8,191 nt of DNA, from NCBI GenBank assembly GCA_030147225.1, contig JASLAI010000329.1, forward strand, positions 1 through 8,191, read 5' to 3'. Positions 1 through 5,875 of this stretch are shown here, piece by piece. Below the pieces are notes generated by a model. The model saw only the letters and a list, made by a program, of their open reading frames with translations. It did no database searches and was not told the origin of the DNA. Source of the DNA: Planococcus sp. (in: firmicutes). GTDB taxonomy: Bacteria > Bacillota > Bacilli > Bacillales_A > Planococcaceae. Position numbers and translations under genes: made by a program. Numbering within the stretch: position 1 is the stretch's first letter; each line of letters begins with the position of its first letter.

Positions 1-147
1 TTGATGATCGGTGCGGGAGCCGCTTTTCTCCAAGTAGATCTTGGGTGGGTAATCGGTGTTATTGCAGGCGGTCTATCGTATATTTTGCTGATGAAGTTTA
101 CATTTAAGGATTCAGTATTTAAAAAAGGTACTATTTTTGAAAAATAA
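1..147 (+). CDS. C-terminal end of a membrane transporter, probably NCS1-family allantoin/purine permease (5' end outside window)
   Basis: Frame 1 is open from the first base to a TAA at 145-147, giving the last 48 residues of a protein that begins before the window. The visible tail has a small-residue-rich stretch (MIGAGAAFLQ), then one hydrophobic segment (about residues 16-33, GWVIGVIAGGLSYILLMKF) ending in a short basic, polar cytoplasmic tail. This is how many NCS1 (cytosine/allantoin/purine) permeases end, and the neighbouring pucR and pucF make a PucI-like allantoin permease the natural guess. So little is visible that family assignment rests mostly on context, and another multi-pass transporter is possible. 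It converges on pucR and shares a terminator with it. Confidence 0.6.
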   Translation: MMIGAGAAFLQVDLGWVIGVIAGGLSYILLMKFTFKDSVFKKGTIFEK

Positions 148-153
148 GAATGG

Positions 154-184
154 AAAAGGGAGTGCAATGGCGCACTCCCTTTTT
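154..184. terminator. Bidirectional Rho-independent terminator between permease gene and pucR
   Basis: A perfect 12-bp inverted repeat is present. The left arm AAAAGGGAGTGC (154-165) pairs with GCACTCCCTTTT (172-183) around a 6-base loop. A T-run follows on the plus strand, and an A-run precedes the left arm, giving a U-run on the minus strand. It lies 6 bases after the permease stop and 7 bases beyond the pucR stop, so it can serve both convergent genes. Confidence 0.9.
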
Positions 185-190
185 GTTTAT

Positions 191-1804
191 CTAGTTATTT
201 TCCAATAAGGCTTTAATACGAAAAGCAAGTCGGAGAGACAGCGTTTGCTCTGGGTCTTTTAAGTTGCGGCCGAGCAGCTCTTCGCATTTTTCCAAACGGT
301 ATATTACTGTATTCCGATGAATAAATAGGCGTTTTGCTGTTTCGGAAAGCTGGCAGTGTGACTCTAAGTAAACAGATAGCGTCTGTAATAAAATGTCAAA
401 ATCTTTTTTTTGTTTATTTTCTAATGTCTGGAAGATGTTTTGATGAAATTGTTCAAGTTGTTCAGGGGGAATCATACGTAAAATTCCAGATACTTCCTTT
501 GGTTGGTAAGCTTCAATAAATTCTGTTTTGCCAAGCATCATTTCGTAAGAAAGAACGTTAGTGGCCTCTTTATACGCTTCCGGGAGACGCAGCAACTGTT
601 CGGCATATGCACTCGTGCCGAATGAAATGGTTTTTTGAAGAAGATTATTTAAGGTGGATTGGACAGTGGTTAAAAAACTGAAAAAGTTAGTTTCGTTTTC
701 TTTCCAGTTTTCTCTGGCCTCCATCAATACAATATATTTGCCTTCTGAAAAAAATAGCTCTATCCGGTTGCCAGTACTTTCTATCTTTTCAGAGATGGTA
801 TCGTAAATAAGTTCTGCTTCTTGATGATGTTCAGAGAGAGAGAGGTTTTTATCGGGATGATCAATTTTTCCTACCCCGCATAAATAATGGGTGGCATTGG
901 AAAAGCCAAATTCTTTTGCCCGGTTGACAATTTCTTCTGACGATGTATAAGTATGATTGACAAAGTTAGTGAAAAATTCATTCCGAAGCCGCTGTGTTTT
1001 TTGATGAAGTGCGTTTTCCTTCATCAATTCAAAAGCAATCACATTTACAGCCTGTTCAACTGTAAGAACGGCGGAACGATCTGCAGGCGGGATAAATCGG
1101 TGGACAGCCAGATAGCCAGGTTGTTTTTTATGTGTATATATAGGAAATAAGGTAAAGGTTCTCTTAGTGCCATCCAAGAGCGAAAAAGAAGTAAATCCTT
1201 TATTGGGTAGGAAGAAAGGGCTCATTCCATTAAATAAAGCAGAAGAACGGTTTAGTAAATTAGCGGTCTCCTCAACGGAACGAAGTTGATAATTTAAAAG
1301 AGTCACTGGGCTGTTCAGTAAACCGGAAAGATTTTGGAGGATTTTATCAAGTCCTTGTCCTGTAATGATAAAGTTTGTGAATTGCTGATGTGTTTTCATT
1401 GCCTGGTGCAGTTCGTTTGTCCGCATATCTAAAATACAACTAAGCGACTGATGAACAATGTCTCCGAGTGAGGTATCTACAGGAATTTCAATAAGTGGCA
1501 GTTGGCAGCGGTCAGCAAGCGCAATGGCTTCATCTGGAATACTGTTTAAAAACCGCTTTGTTTTAATGCCGAGGCCTGCACAATTTTGTTTGCTCATTTC
1601 TTCAAGCAATTCAAGTATAGATTCAAGATTGTCTTTTAAGTGAAAAGCTGTGGTAATCAGGAGTTCATTGGGTTTCAGATAAGTGACGATATCAGGGGCA
1701 TCCATCATATTAACAGTGTTTACCTCCCGTCCAAGTCCATCGCGGCCTCCTACTACCAGAGCGCCGGAAAAAATAGGAAGAACCAGCAAATCTTTTATAA
1801 ACAT
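191..1804 (-). CDS. pucR: PucR-family transcriptional regulator of purine catabolism
   Basis: This 537-residue protein is close to the length of B. subtilis PucR (about 530). Three regions are visible. Residues about 1-125 form the N-terminal PucR ligand-sensing domain (begins MFIKDLLVLP, with NMMDAPDI and LKPNELLITTA). A middle region, about 280-410, resembles the degenerate GGDEF-like domain of CdaR/PucR regulators. The C-terminal PucR-type helix-turn-helix is at about 486-512 (LSETAKRLFIHRNTVIYRLE), followed by LSLRLAFRIK. The start is an ATG preceded by GAGGAG (complement of 1814-1819), 9 bases upstream. In B. subtilis, PucR activates purine-degradation operons in response to allantoin-type intermediates and represses some promoters. 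Divergence from pucF across a 149-bp region fits that role. The effector cannot be read from the sequence. A generic CdaR/PucR-family regulator of another pathway is possible, but the pucFG neighbours make it unlikely. Confidence 0.9.
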   Translation of the reverse strand: MFIKDLLVLPIFSGALVVGGRDGLGREVNTVNMMDAPDIVTYLKPNELLITTAFHLKDNLESILELLEEMSKQNCAGLGIKTKRFLNSIPDEAIALADRCQLPLIEIPVDTSLGDIVHQSLSCILDMRTNELHQAMKTHQQFTNFIITGQGLDKILQNLSGLLNSPVTLLNYQLRSVEETANLLNRSSALFNGMSPFFLPNKGFTSFSLLDGTKRTFTLFPIYTHKKQPGYLAVHRFIPPADRSAVLTVEQAVNVIAFELMKENALHQKTQRLRNEFFTNFVNHTYTSSEEIVNRAKEFGFSNATHYLCGVGKIDHPDKNLSLSEHHQEAELIYDTISEKIESTGNRIELFFSEGKYIVLMEARENWKENETNFFSFLTTVQSTLNNLLQKTISFGTSAYAEQLLRLPEAYKEATNVLSYEMMLGKTEFIEAYQPKEVSGILRMIPPEQLEQFHQNIFQTLENKQKKDFDILLQTLSVYLESHCQLSETAKRLFIHRNTVIYRLEKCEELLGRNLKDPEQTLSLRLAFRIKALLENN

Positions 1805-1842
1805 AACGGTTTTCTCCTCACTATTAGAAATTATTAATTCTA

Positions 1843-1850
1843 TTGGTTAT
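1843..1850 (+). promoter_or_regulatory. PucR-box-like core TTGGTTAT
   Basis: TTGGTTAT matches the core of the PucR recognition sequence reported for B. subtilis, which I recall as WWWCNTTGGTTAA. The last base and part of the 5' flank do not match. Its position, about 80 bases upstream of the expected pucF transcription start and in the pucR-pucF gap, suits an activator or autoregulatory site. A single short core can occur by chance. Confidence 0.35.
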
Positions 1851-1864
1851 ATTAAACAACAAAA

Positions 1865-1881
1865 TGAAAGAATTTTCTACA
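1865..1881. promoter_or_regulatory. Candidate TnrA-type nitrogen-control site
   Basis: The 17-mer TGAAAGAATTTTCTACA fits the TnrA/GlnR consensus TGTNANAWWWTMTNACA at 11 of 14 specified positions, including both outer TG/CA ends. Its centre (1873) is about 53 bases upstream of the start expected from the -10 at 1914-1919. That is close to where TnrA activator sites usually sit (around -50). TnrA is known to co-regulate puc genes in B. subtilis, but occupancy here is inference. Confidence 0.4.
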
Positions 1882-1913
1882 TTTTTGTGAATGTTTTTTA
1901 AAGGCGGTTCGAC

Positions 1914-1919
1914 TACAAT
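1914..1919 (+). promoter_or_regulatory. Putative sigma-A -10 element (TACAAT) for pucFG operon
   Basis: TACAAT differs from TATAAT at one base and lies 34 bases upstream of the pucF start codon, leaving a short leader with the AAGGAGG ribosome binding site. No good -35 is present at 16-18 bases, so the promoter would need an activator. Confidence 0.4.
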
Positions 1920-1940
1920 GAAAACAGATAAGTACGAATC

Positions 1941-1947
1941 AAGGAGG
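1941..1947 (+). promoter_or_regulatory. Ribosome binding site that fixes the pucF start
   Basis: AAGGAGG at 1941-1947 is followed by 6 bases and ATG at 1954. In-frame ATGs further upstream (1891, 1918) have no Shine-Dalgarno sequence, and the latter lies inside or beside the likely -10 element. The 1954 start is therefore preferred. Confidence 0.85.
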
Positions 1948-1953
1948 ATAGAC

Positions 1954-3207
1954 ATGATAAAAACGAATCCGCCTGTTGGAATGGAGACAGCATATGAGCT
2001 GACTGAGTGGTTGTCTTGTTATGGGAAAACTGAAAGAGGCGGCGTAACCCGCCTGTTATATGATGAAAAATGGCAAGAAGCTCAGAGCGCTTTAAAAGAG
2101 AAGATGGAAGCTGCGGGGCTGGTTTCTTATTACGATGATATGGGAAACTTGTACGGGCGTTTAGAAGGATCCAGCCAGAAGCAGAGCGTAATCTTAACAG
2201 GCTCTCATATTGATACAGTGAAAGATGGCGGCAAATATGACGGTGCTTATGGTGTTGTAGCCGGAATACTCGCGCTGCAAAATCTATATAAGCAATACGG
2301 TTCGCCAAAACAAACGATTGAAGTCGTTTCACTTTGTGAAGAAGAAGGCAGTCGTTTCCCTTTAACTTACTGGGGGTCGGGGACGGTTACCGGTTTGAGA
2401 AAGTCAGAGCATATCAAAGATTTAAAAGACTCCGCCGGCATTTCCTTTACAGAAGCAATGAAAAAAGCTGGCTTTGGACTGGGGCGCTTCCGCGAAGCGA
2501 AACGGGAAGATATCGAGTGCTTTATTGAGCTTCATATCGAACAAGGAGAAGTGCTCGAACGCGAAAACAAAGACATCGGAATTGTCAGCCATATCGTTGG
2601 GCAGCGAAGGTACAACGTAACCGTTAAAGGAGTAAGCAATCATGCTGGAACAACGCCGATGGCATATCGGAAAGACTCGGTTTACACGTCAGCCGTATTG
2701 ATTCAAACTTTAATTGATCAAGCAAAAAAAACAGATTCGGACCTTGTAGCAACGGTTGGGAAAATAGAGGTCAAACCAAACATTCCAAATGTTATCGCGC
2801 GTGAAACTGTTTTTTCAATTGATATCCGCCATAGCGAAGAAGATGTACTAGAGTCATTCAGTTCGTCTGTTTTTGCTGCCTTCCGGCAAATCTGCCAGAA
2901 GCATGGTACACATGTTCAAATTGACAACTGGATGAAAGAAAAGCCGGTTCCGATGAATGAAAAATTGAGTAACCTATCCGCCGACATACTAAATGGAGAG
3001 CAGACTCCTTATAAAATTATGACGAGCGGTGCGGGTCATGATGCTCAAGTGTTTGGACGGTATGTGCCGACGTCCTTGCTGTTTGTGCCGAGTCACAAAG
3101 GAATCAGTCATTCACCAGATGAATATACAAAAGCGGAGGATTTGGAAAAAGGCGCTCAGCTGTTAATGAAAACGATCTACGCATTAGCGTATGAAGGAGG
3201 AAAATAA
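1954..3207 (+). CDS. pucF: Allantoate amidohydrolase (M20 family)
   Basis: This 417-residue cytosolic metalloenzyme of the M20/AllC family hydrolyses allantoate to (S)-ureidoglycine, ammonia and CO2 (B. subtilis PucF is about 412 residues). The binuclear metal set is complete: H85 in GSHIDTV, D96 in KYDGAYG, E131 after catalytic base E130 in EEEGSRF, H194 in ELHIEQG and H386 in GISHSPDE. The dimerisation (lid) domain spans about 210-330 and contains GVSNHAGTTPM (about 226-236), and the substrate-side SGAGHDAQ is at about 358-365. These motifs are also shared by N-carbamoyl-L-amino-acid hydrolases and ureidoglycolate amidohydrolases. The immediate pucG neighbour, 2 bases downstream, decides for allantoate. 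It is the first gene of the rightward operon. An in-frame extension to 1891 is rejected for lack of a ribosome binding site. Confidence 0.92.
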   Translation: MIKTNPPVGMETAYELTEWLSCYGKTERGGVTRLLYDEKWQEAQSALKEKMEAAGLVSYYDDMGNLYGRLEGSSQKQSVILTGSHIDTVKDGGKYDGAYGVVAGILALQNLYKQYGSPKQTIEVVSLCEEEGSRFPLTYWGSGTVTGLRKSEHIKDLKDSAGISFTEAMKKAGFGLGRFREAKREDIECFIELHIEQGEVLERENKDIGIVSHIVGQRRYNVTVKGVSNHAGTTPMAYRKDSVYTSAVLIQTLIDQAKKTDSDLVATVGKIEVKPNIPNVIARETVFSIDIRHSEEDVLESFSSSVFAAFRQICQKHGTHVQIDNWMKEKPVPMNEKLSNLSADILNGEQTPYKIMTSGAGHDAQVFGRYVPTSLLFVPSHKGISHSPDEYTKAEDLEKGAQLLMKTIYALAYEGGK

Positions 3208-3209
3208 AG

Positions 3210-4457
3210 ATGACAAACTACCGTGAATTGCAAACACCTTTGCGCACTATAATGACACCAGGACCCGTAGAAGCAGACCCGCGGGTGCTCAGAGCCATGA
3301 GCACGCCAATTCTTGGTCAGTTTGATCCTGCTTTCACGCAGATTATGAACGAAACAATGGATATGCTGCGACAAGTTTTCCAAACAGAAAATCAGTGGGC
3401 ATTTCCAATTGACGGTACTTCCCGTTCAGGTCTAGAAGCTGTTTTAACAAGCATACTTTCACCTGGAGACAAAGTGCTAATCCCAATCTTCGGACGTTTT
3501 GGTCATCTATTGACTGAAATAGCGGAACGGAACGGAGCGGAGATTCATACAATTGAAACAGAATGGGGTCAAGTATTTGATCAGGAAAAAATTATCGAAG
3601 CCATTGACCGGATACAACCGAAAGTGCTCGCCATCGTGCATGGCGAGACATCGACCGGTTGTATGCAGCCGCTTGATAAAATCGGCAAAGCTTGCCGCGA
3701 GCGTGGTGTGCTGTCGATTGTAGATGCAGTGGCTACAATCGCTGGAACAGAAGTGAAAGTAGATGAATGGCAGCTTGACGCTGTTATCGGCGGAACACAA
3801 AAATGCCTATCGATTCCTTCTGGAATGGCACCGATCACATTCAACGAACGGATTTCGGACATTCTTGCATCCCGCAAAAAAGTAGAGCGCGGTGTACGGA
3901 CTTCTGAGGATGCTGTTGATGTATTGCACCCAATTCGAAGCAATTACTTTGATTTAAGCCAACTGCAGGACTATTGGGGTCCGCGGCGTCTAAACCATCA
4001 CACAGAAGCTACTTCTATGCTTTATGCATTACGCGAAGGGACCCGTGTTGTTTTGGAAGAAGGTCTGGAAGAACGTTTTGCCCGCCACCGCTTGCATGAA
4101 CAGGCAATCATGGAAGGAGTGAAAGCCATGGGACTATCTCTTTTCAATGACGTACCGTGGAAGCTTCCGATGGTGACCTGCGTTACGATTCCTGAAGGAA
4201 TTGACGGGGAAGCGGTTCGTTCTATGCTTCTTGAACAGTTTGGCATTGAAATCGCCAGCTCATTCGGTCCTCTTCAAGGGAAAATTTGGCGTATTGGCGC
4301 TATGGGGTATAGTTGCCGGAAAGAAAATGTACTTGCTGTTCTTTCAGGTCTAGAAGCCGTATTGATCCGCAATGGTGCTGATGTACGAAGAGGAGAAGCG
4401 ATTCAGGCTGCCTTGGATGTTTATGGGGCAACAGCTATTCAAAAAGCAATGATGTAA
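3210..4457 (+). CDS. pucG: (S)-Ureidoglycine-glyoxylate aminotransferase (class V, PLP)
   Basis: This 415-residue fold-type I aminotransferase (B. subtilis PucG is about 416) transfers the amino group of (S)-ureidoglycine to glyoxylate, giving oxalurate and glycine. The N-terminus carries the MTPGPVEADPRVLRAMS motif typical of the AGXT/SGAT group. The PLP site is clear: D172 in SIVDAVA, then K198 in GGTQKCLSIPSG as the Schiff-base lysine. R361 in IWRIGAMGYSC is the conserved carboxylate-binding Arg. Q37 (ILGQFDP) and the Asn of LNHHTE (N262) match, as I recall, residues that separate ureidoglycine transaminases from alanine-glyoxylate enzymes. Its RBS AAGGAGG (3194-3200) overlaps the end of pucF, and only 2 bases separate the genes, so they are co-transcribed. 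A serine- or alanine-glyoxylate aminotransferase is the alternative, but context argues against it. Confidence 0.92.
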   Translation: MTNYRELQTPLRTIMTPGPVEADPRVLRAMSTPILGQFDPAFTQIMNETMDMLRQVFQTENQWAFPIDGTSRSGLEAVLTSILSPGDKVLIPIFGRFGHLLTEIAERNGAEIHTIETEWGQVFDQEKIIEAIDRIQPKVLAIVHGETSTGCMQPLDKIGKACRERGVLSIVDAVATIAGTEVKVDEWQLDAVIGGTQKCLSIPSGMAPITFNERISDILASRKKVERGVRTSEDAVDVLHPIRSNYFDLSQLQDYWGPRRLNHHTEATSMLYALREGTRVVLEEGLEERFARHRLHEQAIMEGVKAMGLSLFNDVPWKLPMVTCVTIPEGIDGEAVRSMLLEQFGIEIASSFGPLQGKIWRIGAMGYSCRKENVLAVLSGLEAVLIRNGADVRRGEAIQAALDVYGATAIQKAMM

Positions 4458-4460
4458 TAA

Positions 4461-4491
4461 AAAAAGCCGGCCCGGTTCGTGCCGGCTTTTT
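4461..4491 (+). terminator. Intrinsic terminator/attenuator inside the cluster, after pucG
   Basis: A perfect 11-bp stem forms between AAAAAGCCGGC (4461-4471) and GCCGGCTTTTT (4481-4491), with a 9-base loop. It is GC-rich at the loop end and followed by a T-run. It begins 3 bases after the pucG stop. Only 31 bases separate it from the next start codon and no clear promoter lies there, so it probably acts as a partial terminator that lowers expression of the three downstream genes, unless a promoter lies inside pucG. Confidence 0.85.
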
Positions 4492-4507
4492 ATTCTCAGG
4501 TTTGGAA

Positions 4508-4517
4508 AAGAAGGTGA
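4508..4517 (+). promoter_or_regulatory. Ribosome binding site for the NCS2 permease
   Basis: AAGAAGGTGA at 4508-4517 matches the extended anti-Shine-Dalgarno complement (AAGGAGGTGA) at nine of ten bases. It sits 5 bases before ATG 4523. It lies inside the reading frame opened by the upstream TTG at 4502, which argues that the TTG is not the start. Confidence 0.75.
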
Positions 4518-4522
4518 GCAAC

Positions 4523-5875
4523 ATGCAGGAATGGACAAAAATCAAAAACTGGGCCGCGGGACTTCAATGGCTGTTTTTTCTTTTTACCAACACAGTAGTT
4601 ATTCCGATTACAATTGGAAGCGCATTTGGGCTCGAACAAGGGAAAATTACGGCTCTTCTTCAGCTTTCTTTTTTGTTCACAGGACTTGCTTGCATCATAC
4701 AAGCGTTATTTGGCCATCGTCGTTCGATTATGGAAGGGCAGTCAGGCCTCTGGTGGGGTGTGATTTTGAGCATGTGCTACGTGGCGCCTACACAGGGGAT
4801 TTCGATGTCCGTATTGGGAGGAAGCATTTCAGCGGGCATCATTATTTCAGGGATTCTCACCGTGCTGATTGGTGTATCAGGCTTGGGCCCCCGCATTGCC
4901 AGTTGGTTTAACGCGGGCGTCATGGCTGTTTTTACTTTTTTGTTGGCAGTCCGGTTGAACACCATTTTTCTAAAAGGAATGCTCGGAATTCCATTTGATG
5001 TAAATGAAGTATCCCCACAAATTGACGTTCCGGTTTTTTTACTATCATGTGCCATCGTCCTGTTTGCTATTTTTCTCAGTGTCAGGAACCAGTCCAGTTT
5101 TAGCCGCTATTCTCTTTTAATCAGCATTATCGCAGGATGGATCGCTTATGAACTGCTTTTTTCAGCACCGCAAGAAACAGCCCAGATTAGCAGTGGAGCT
5201 GCTGGAGGCCTATTTCTTCTCGGAGATCTTTCTTTTAATGTAGGAATCATCATTACGGCCGTAGTGGCCGGTATGCTGAATTTATCCAACACGTTCGGCG
5301 CTTTAAAAGGAACCGATTCATTGTACCAAAAACAAACAGAGAACGGGCAGTACCGCCGCTCGTTTACAGTTTCAGGTATGTTTACTATTGTTGCAGGTGT
5401 CTTCGGCATGGTTCCATATGCTCCTTACGTATCGTCGATTGGATTTTTAAGCCAGACGCGTATTTTGGAAAGATTGCCGTTCGTACTTGGAGGCGCCATG
5501 TTTATGGTGATGGGAATCATTCCTGCCATTGGCGCATTAATGGTTCAGATGCCTTTAAGCGTAGGCAGTGCGGCTTTGCTTGTAGCTTATATGCGCCTGC
5601 TTCAACCAGCGCTAGGTTACTTTGAACAGATTGATATGACACCGGCAAACTTATACCGAGTTGCGGTTCCGCTGTTTATTGGCATTGTTTTCTTGTTTCT
5701 TCCGGCCGAGTACTTTCTCTCGTTTCCACCAGTGATCCGTCCGCTCGTTAGCAATGGGTTGCTGATTGGCATTCTTCTGTCGCTTGTGATAGAAAATAGT
5801 CGTTTCAGTACACGGAATGAAAAGAAAATCCGCAGCGGCAATTCTATAAAAAAGGAGGCTTATCAAAATGATTGA
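4523..5875 (+). CDS. NCS2 (nucleobase-cation symporter 2)-like purine/pyrimidine permease, divergent
   Basis: This 450-residue, very hydrophobic inner-membrane protein has roughly 12-14 membrane segments, beginning at about residue 10 (NWAAGLQWLFFLFTNTVVIP) and ending in a basic cytoplasmic tail (about 424-450). Family clues are the N-terminal GLQWLFFLFTNTVVIPI, the GHRRSIMEGQSGLWWG loop, and a degenerate NAT signature at about 304-313 (SSIGFLSQTR; usual form [QEP]-N-x-G-x4-T-[RKG]). It resembles the YwdJ-type putative purine/pyrimidine permeases of Bacillus, as I recall them. The residues usually contacting nucleobases in TM8 and TM10 are not the usual Glu/Gln-Asn, so the substrate may not be xanthine, urate or uracil; allantoin or a ureide is a reasonable guess from context. 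It follows pucG after a terminator and overlaps the amidase gene by 8 bases. Confidence 0.75.
   Translation: MQEWTKIKNWAAGLQWLFFLFTNTVVIPITIGSAFGLEQGKITALLQLSFLFTGLACIIQALFGHRRSIMEGQSGLWWGVILSMCYVAPTQGISMSVLGGSISAGIIISGILTVLIGVSGLGPRIASWFNAGVMAVFTFLLAVRLNTIFLKGMLGIPFDVNEVSPQIDVPVFLLSCAIVLFAIFLSVRNQSSFSRYSLLISIIAGWIAYELLFSAPQETAQISSGAAGGLFLLGDLSFNVGIIITAVVAGMLNLSNTFGALKGTDSLYQKQTENGQYRRSFTVSGMFTIVAGVFGMVPYAPYVSSIGFLSQTRILERLPFVLGGAMFMVMGIIPAIGALMVQMPLSVGSAALLVAYMRLLQPALGYFEQIDMTPANLYRVAVPLFIGIVFLFLPAEYFLSFPPVIRPLVSNGLLIGILLSLVIENSRFSTRNEKKIRSGNSIKKEAYQND

Larger units (their letters stand above)
1805..1953. promoter_or_regulatory. Divergent pucR-pucF control region
   Basis: This 149-bp AT-rich, non-coding region separates the two start codons. 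For the rightward operon the best -10 is TACAAT (1914-1919). The hexamer 17 bases upstream (1891-1896, ATGTTT) is a poor -35, which suggests dependence on an activator. Upstream lie a TnrA-like imperfect palindrome (1865-1881) and a TTGGTTAT core (1843-1850) resembling the PucR box. I saw no convincing sigma-A promoter for pucR on the minus strand. Promoter and site calls come from reading consensus sequences by eye. Confidence 0.5.

Noticed and set aside
497..510. TTTGGTTGG stretch resembling a PucR box
   Set aside because: It lies inside the pucR coding sequence, lacks the terminal TTAA of the consensus, and is explained by codon content.
1863..1880. Reading the palindrome AATGAAAGAATTTTCTAC as a CcpA cre site
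   Set aside because: It lacks the central CG dinucleotide that defines cre sites and mismatches at two further positions. The TnrA consensus fits better.
1891..1953. Longer pucF reading frame starting at ATG 1891 or ATG 1918
   Set aside because: Neither ATG has a Shine-Dalgarno sequence, both lie in the predicted promoter zone, and the added residues do not resemble the family N-terminus. ATG 1954 has a near-perfect AAGGAGG.
1913..2332. 139-codon open frame on the minus strand inside pucF
   Set aside because: It is antisense to a gene with intact active-site motifs, has no ribosome binding site, and its product resembles no known protein. It is a shadow frame.
3581..3943. 120-codon open frame on the minus strand inside pucG
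   Set aside because: It is antisense to the PLP-binding region of pucG, has low-complexity Ser/Thr-rich composition and no ribosome binding site. It is a shadow frame.
4502..4522. TTG start at 4502 for the NCS2 permease
   Set aside because: It lies just 11 bases after the terminator without a ribosome binding site. The strong site at 4508-4517 points to ATG 4523.
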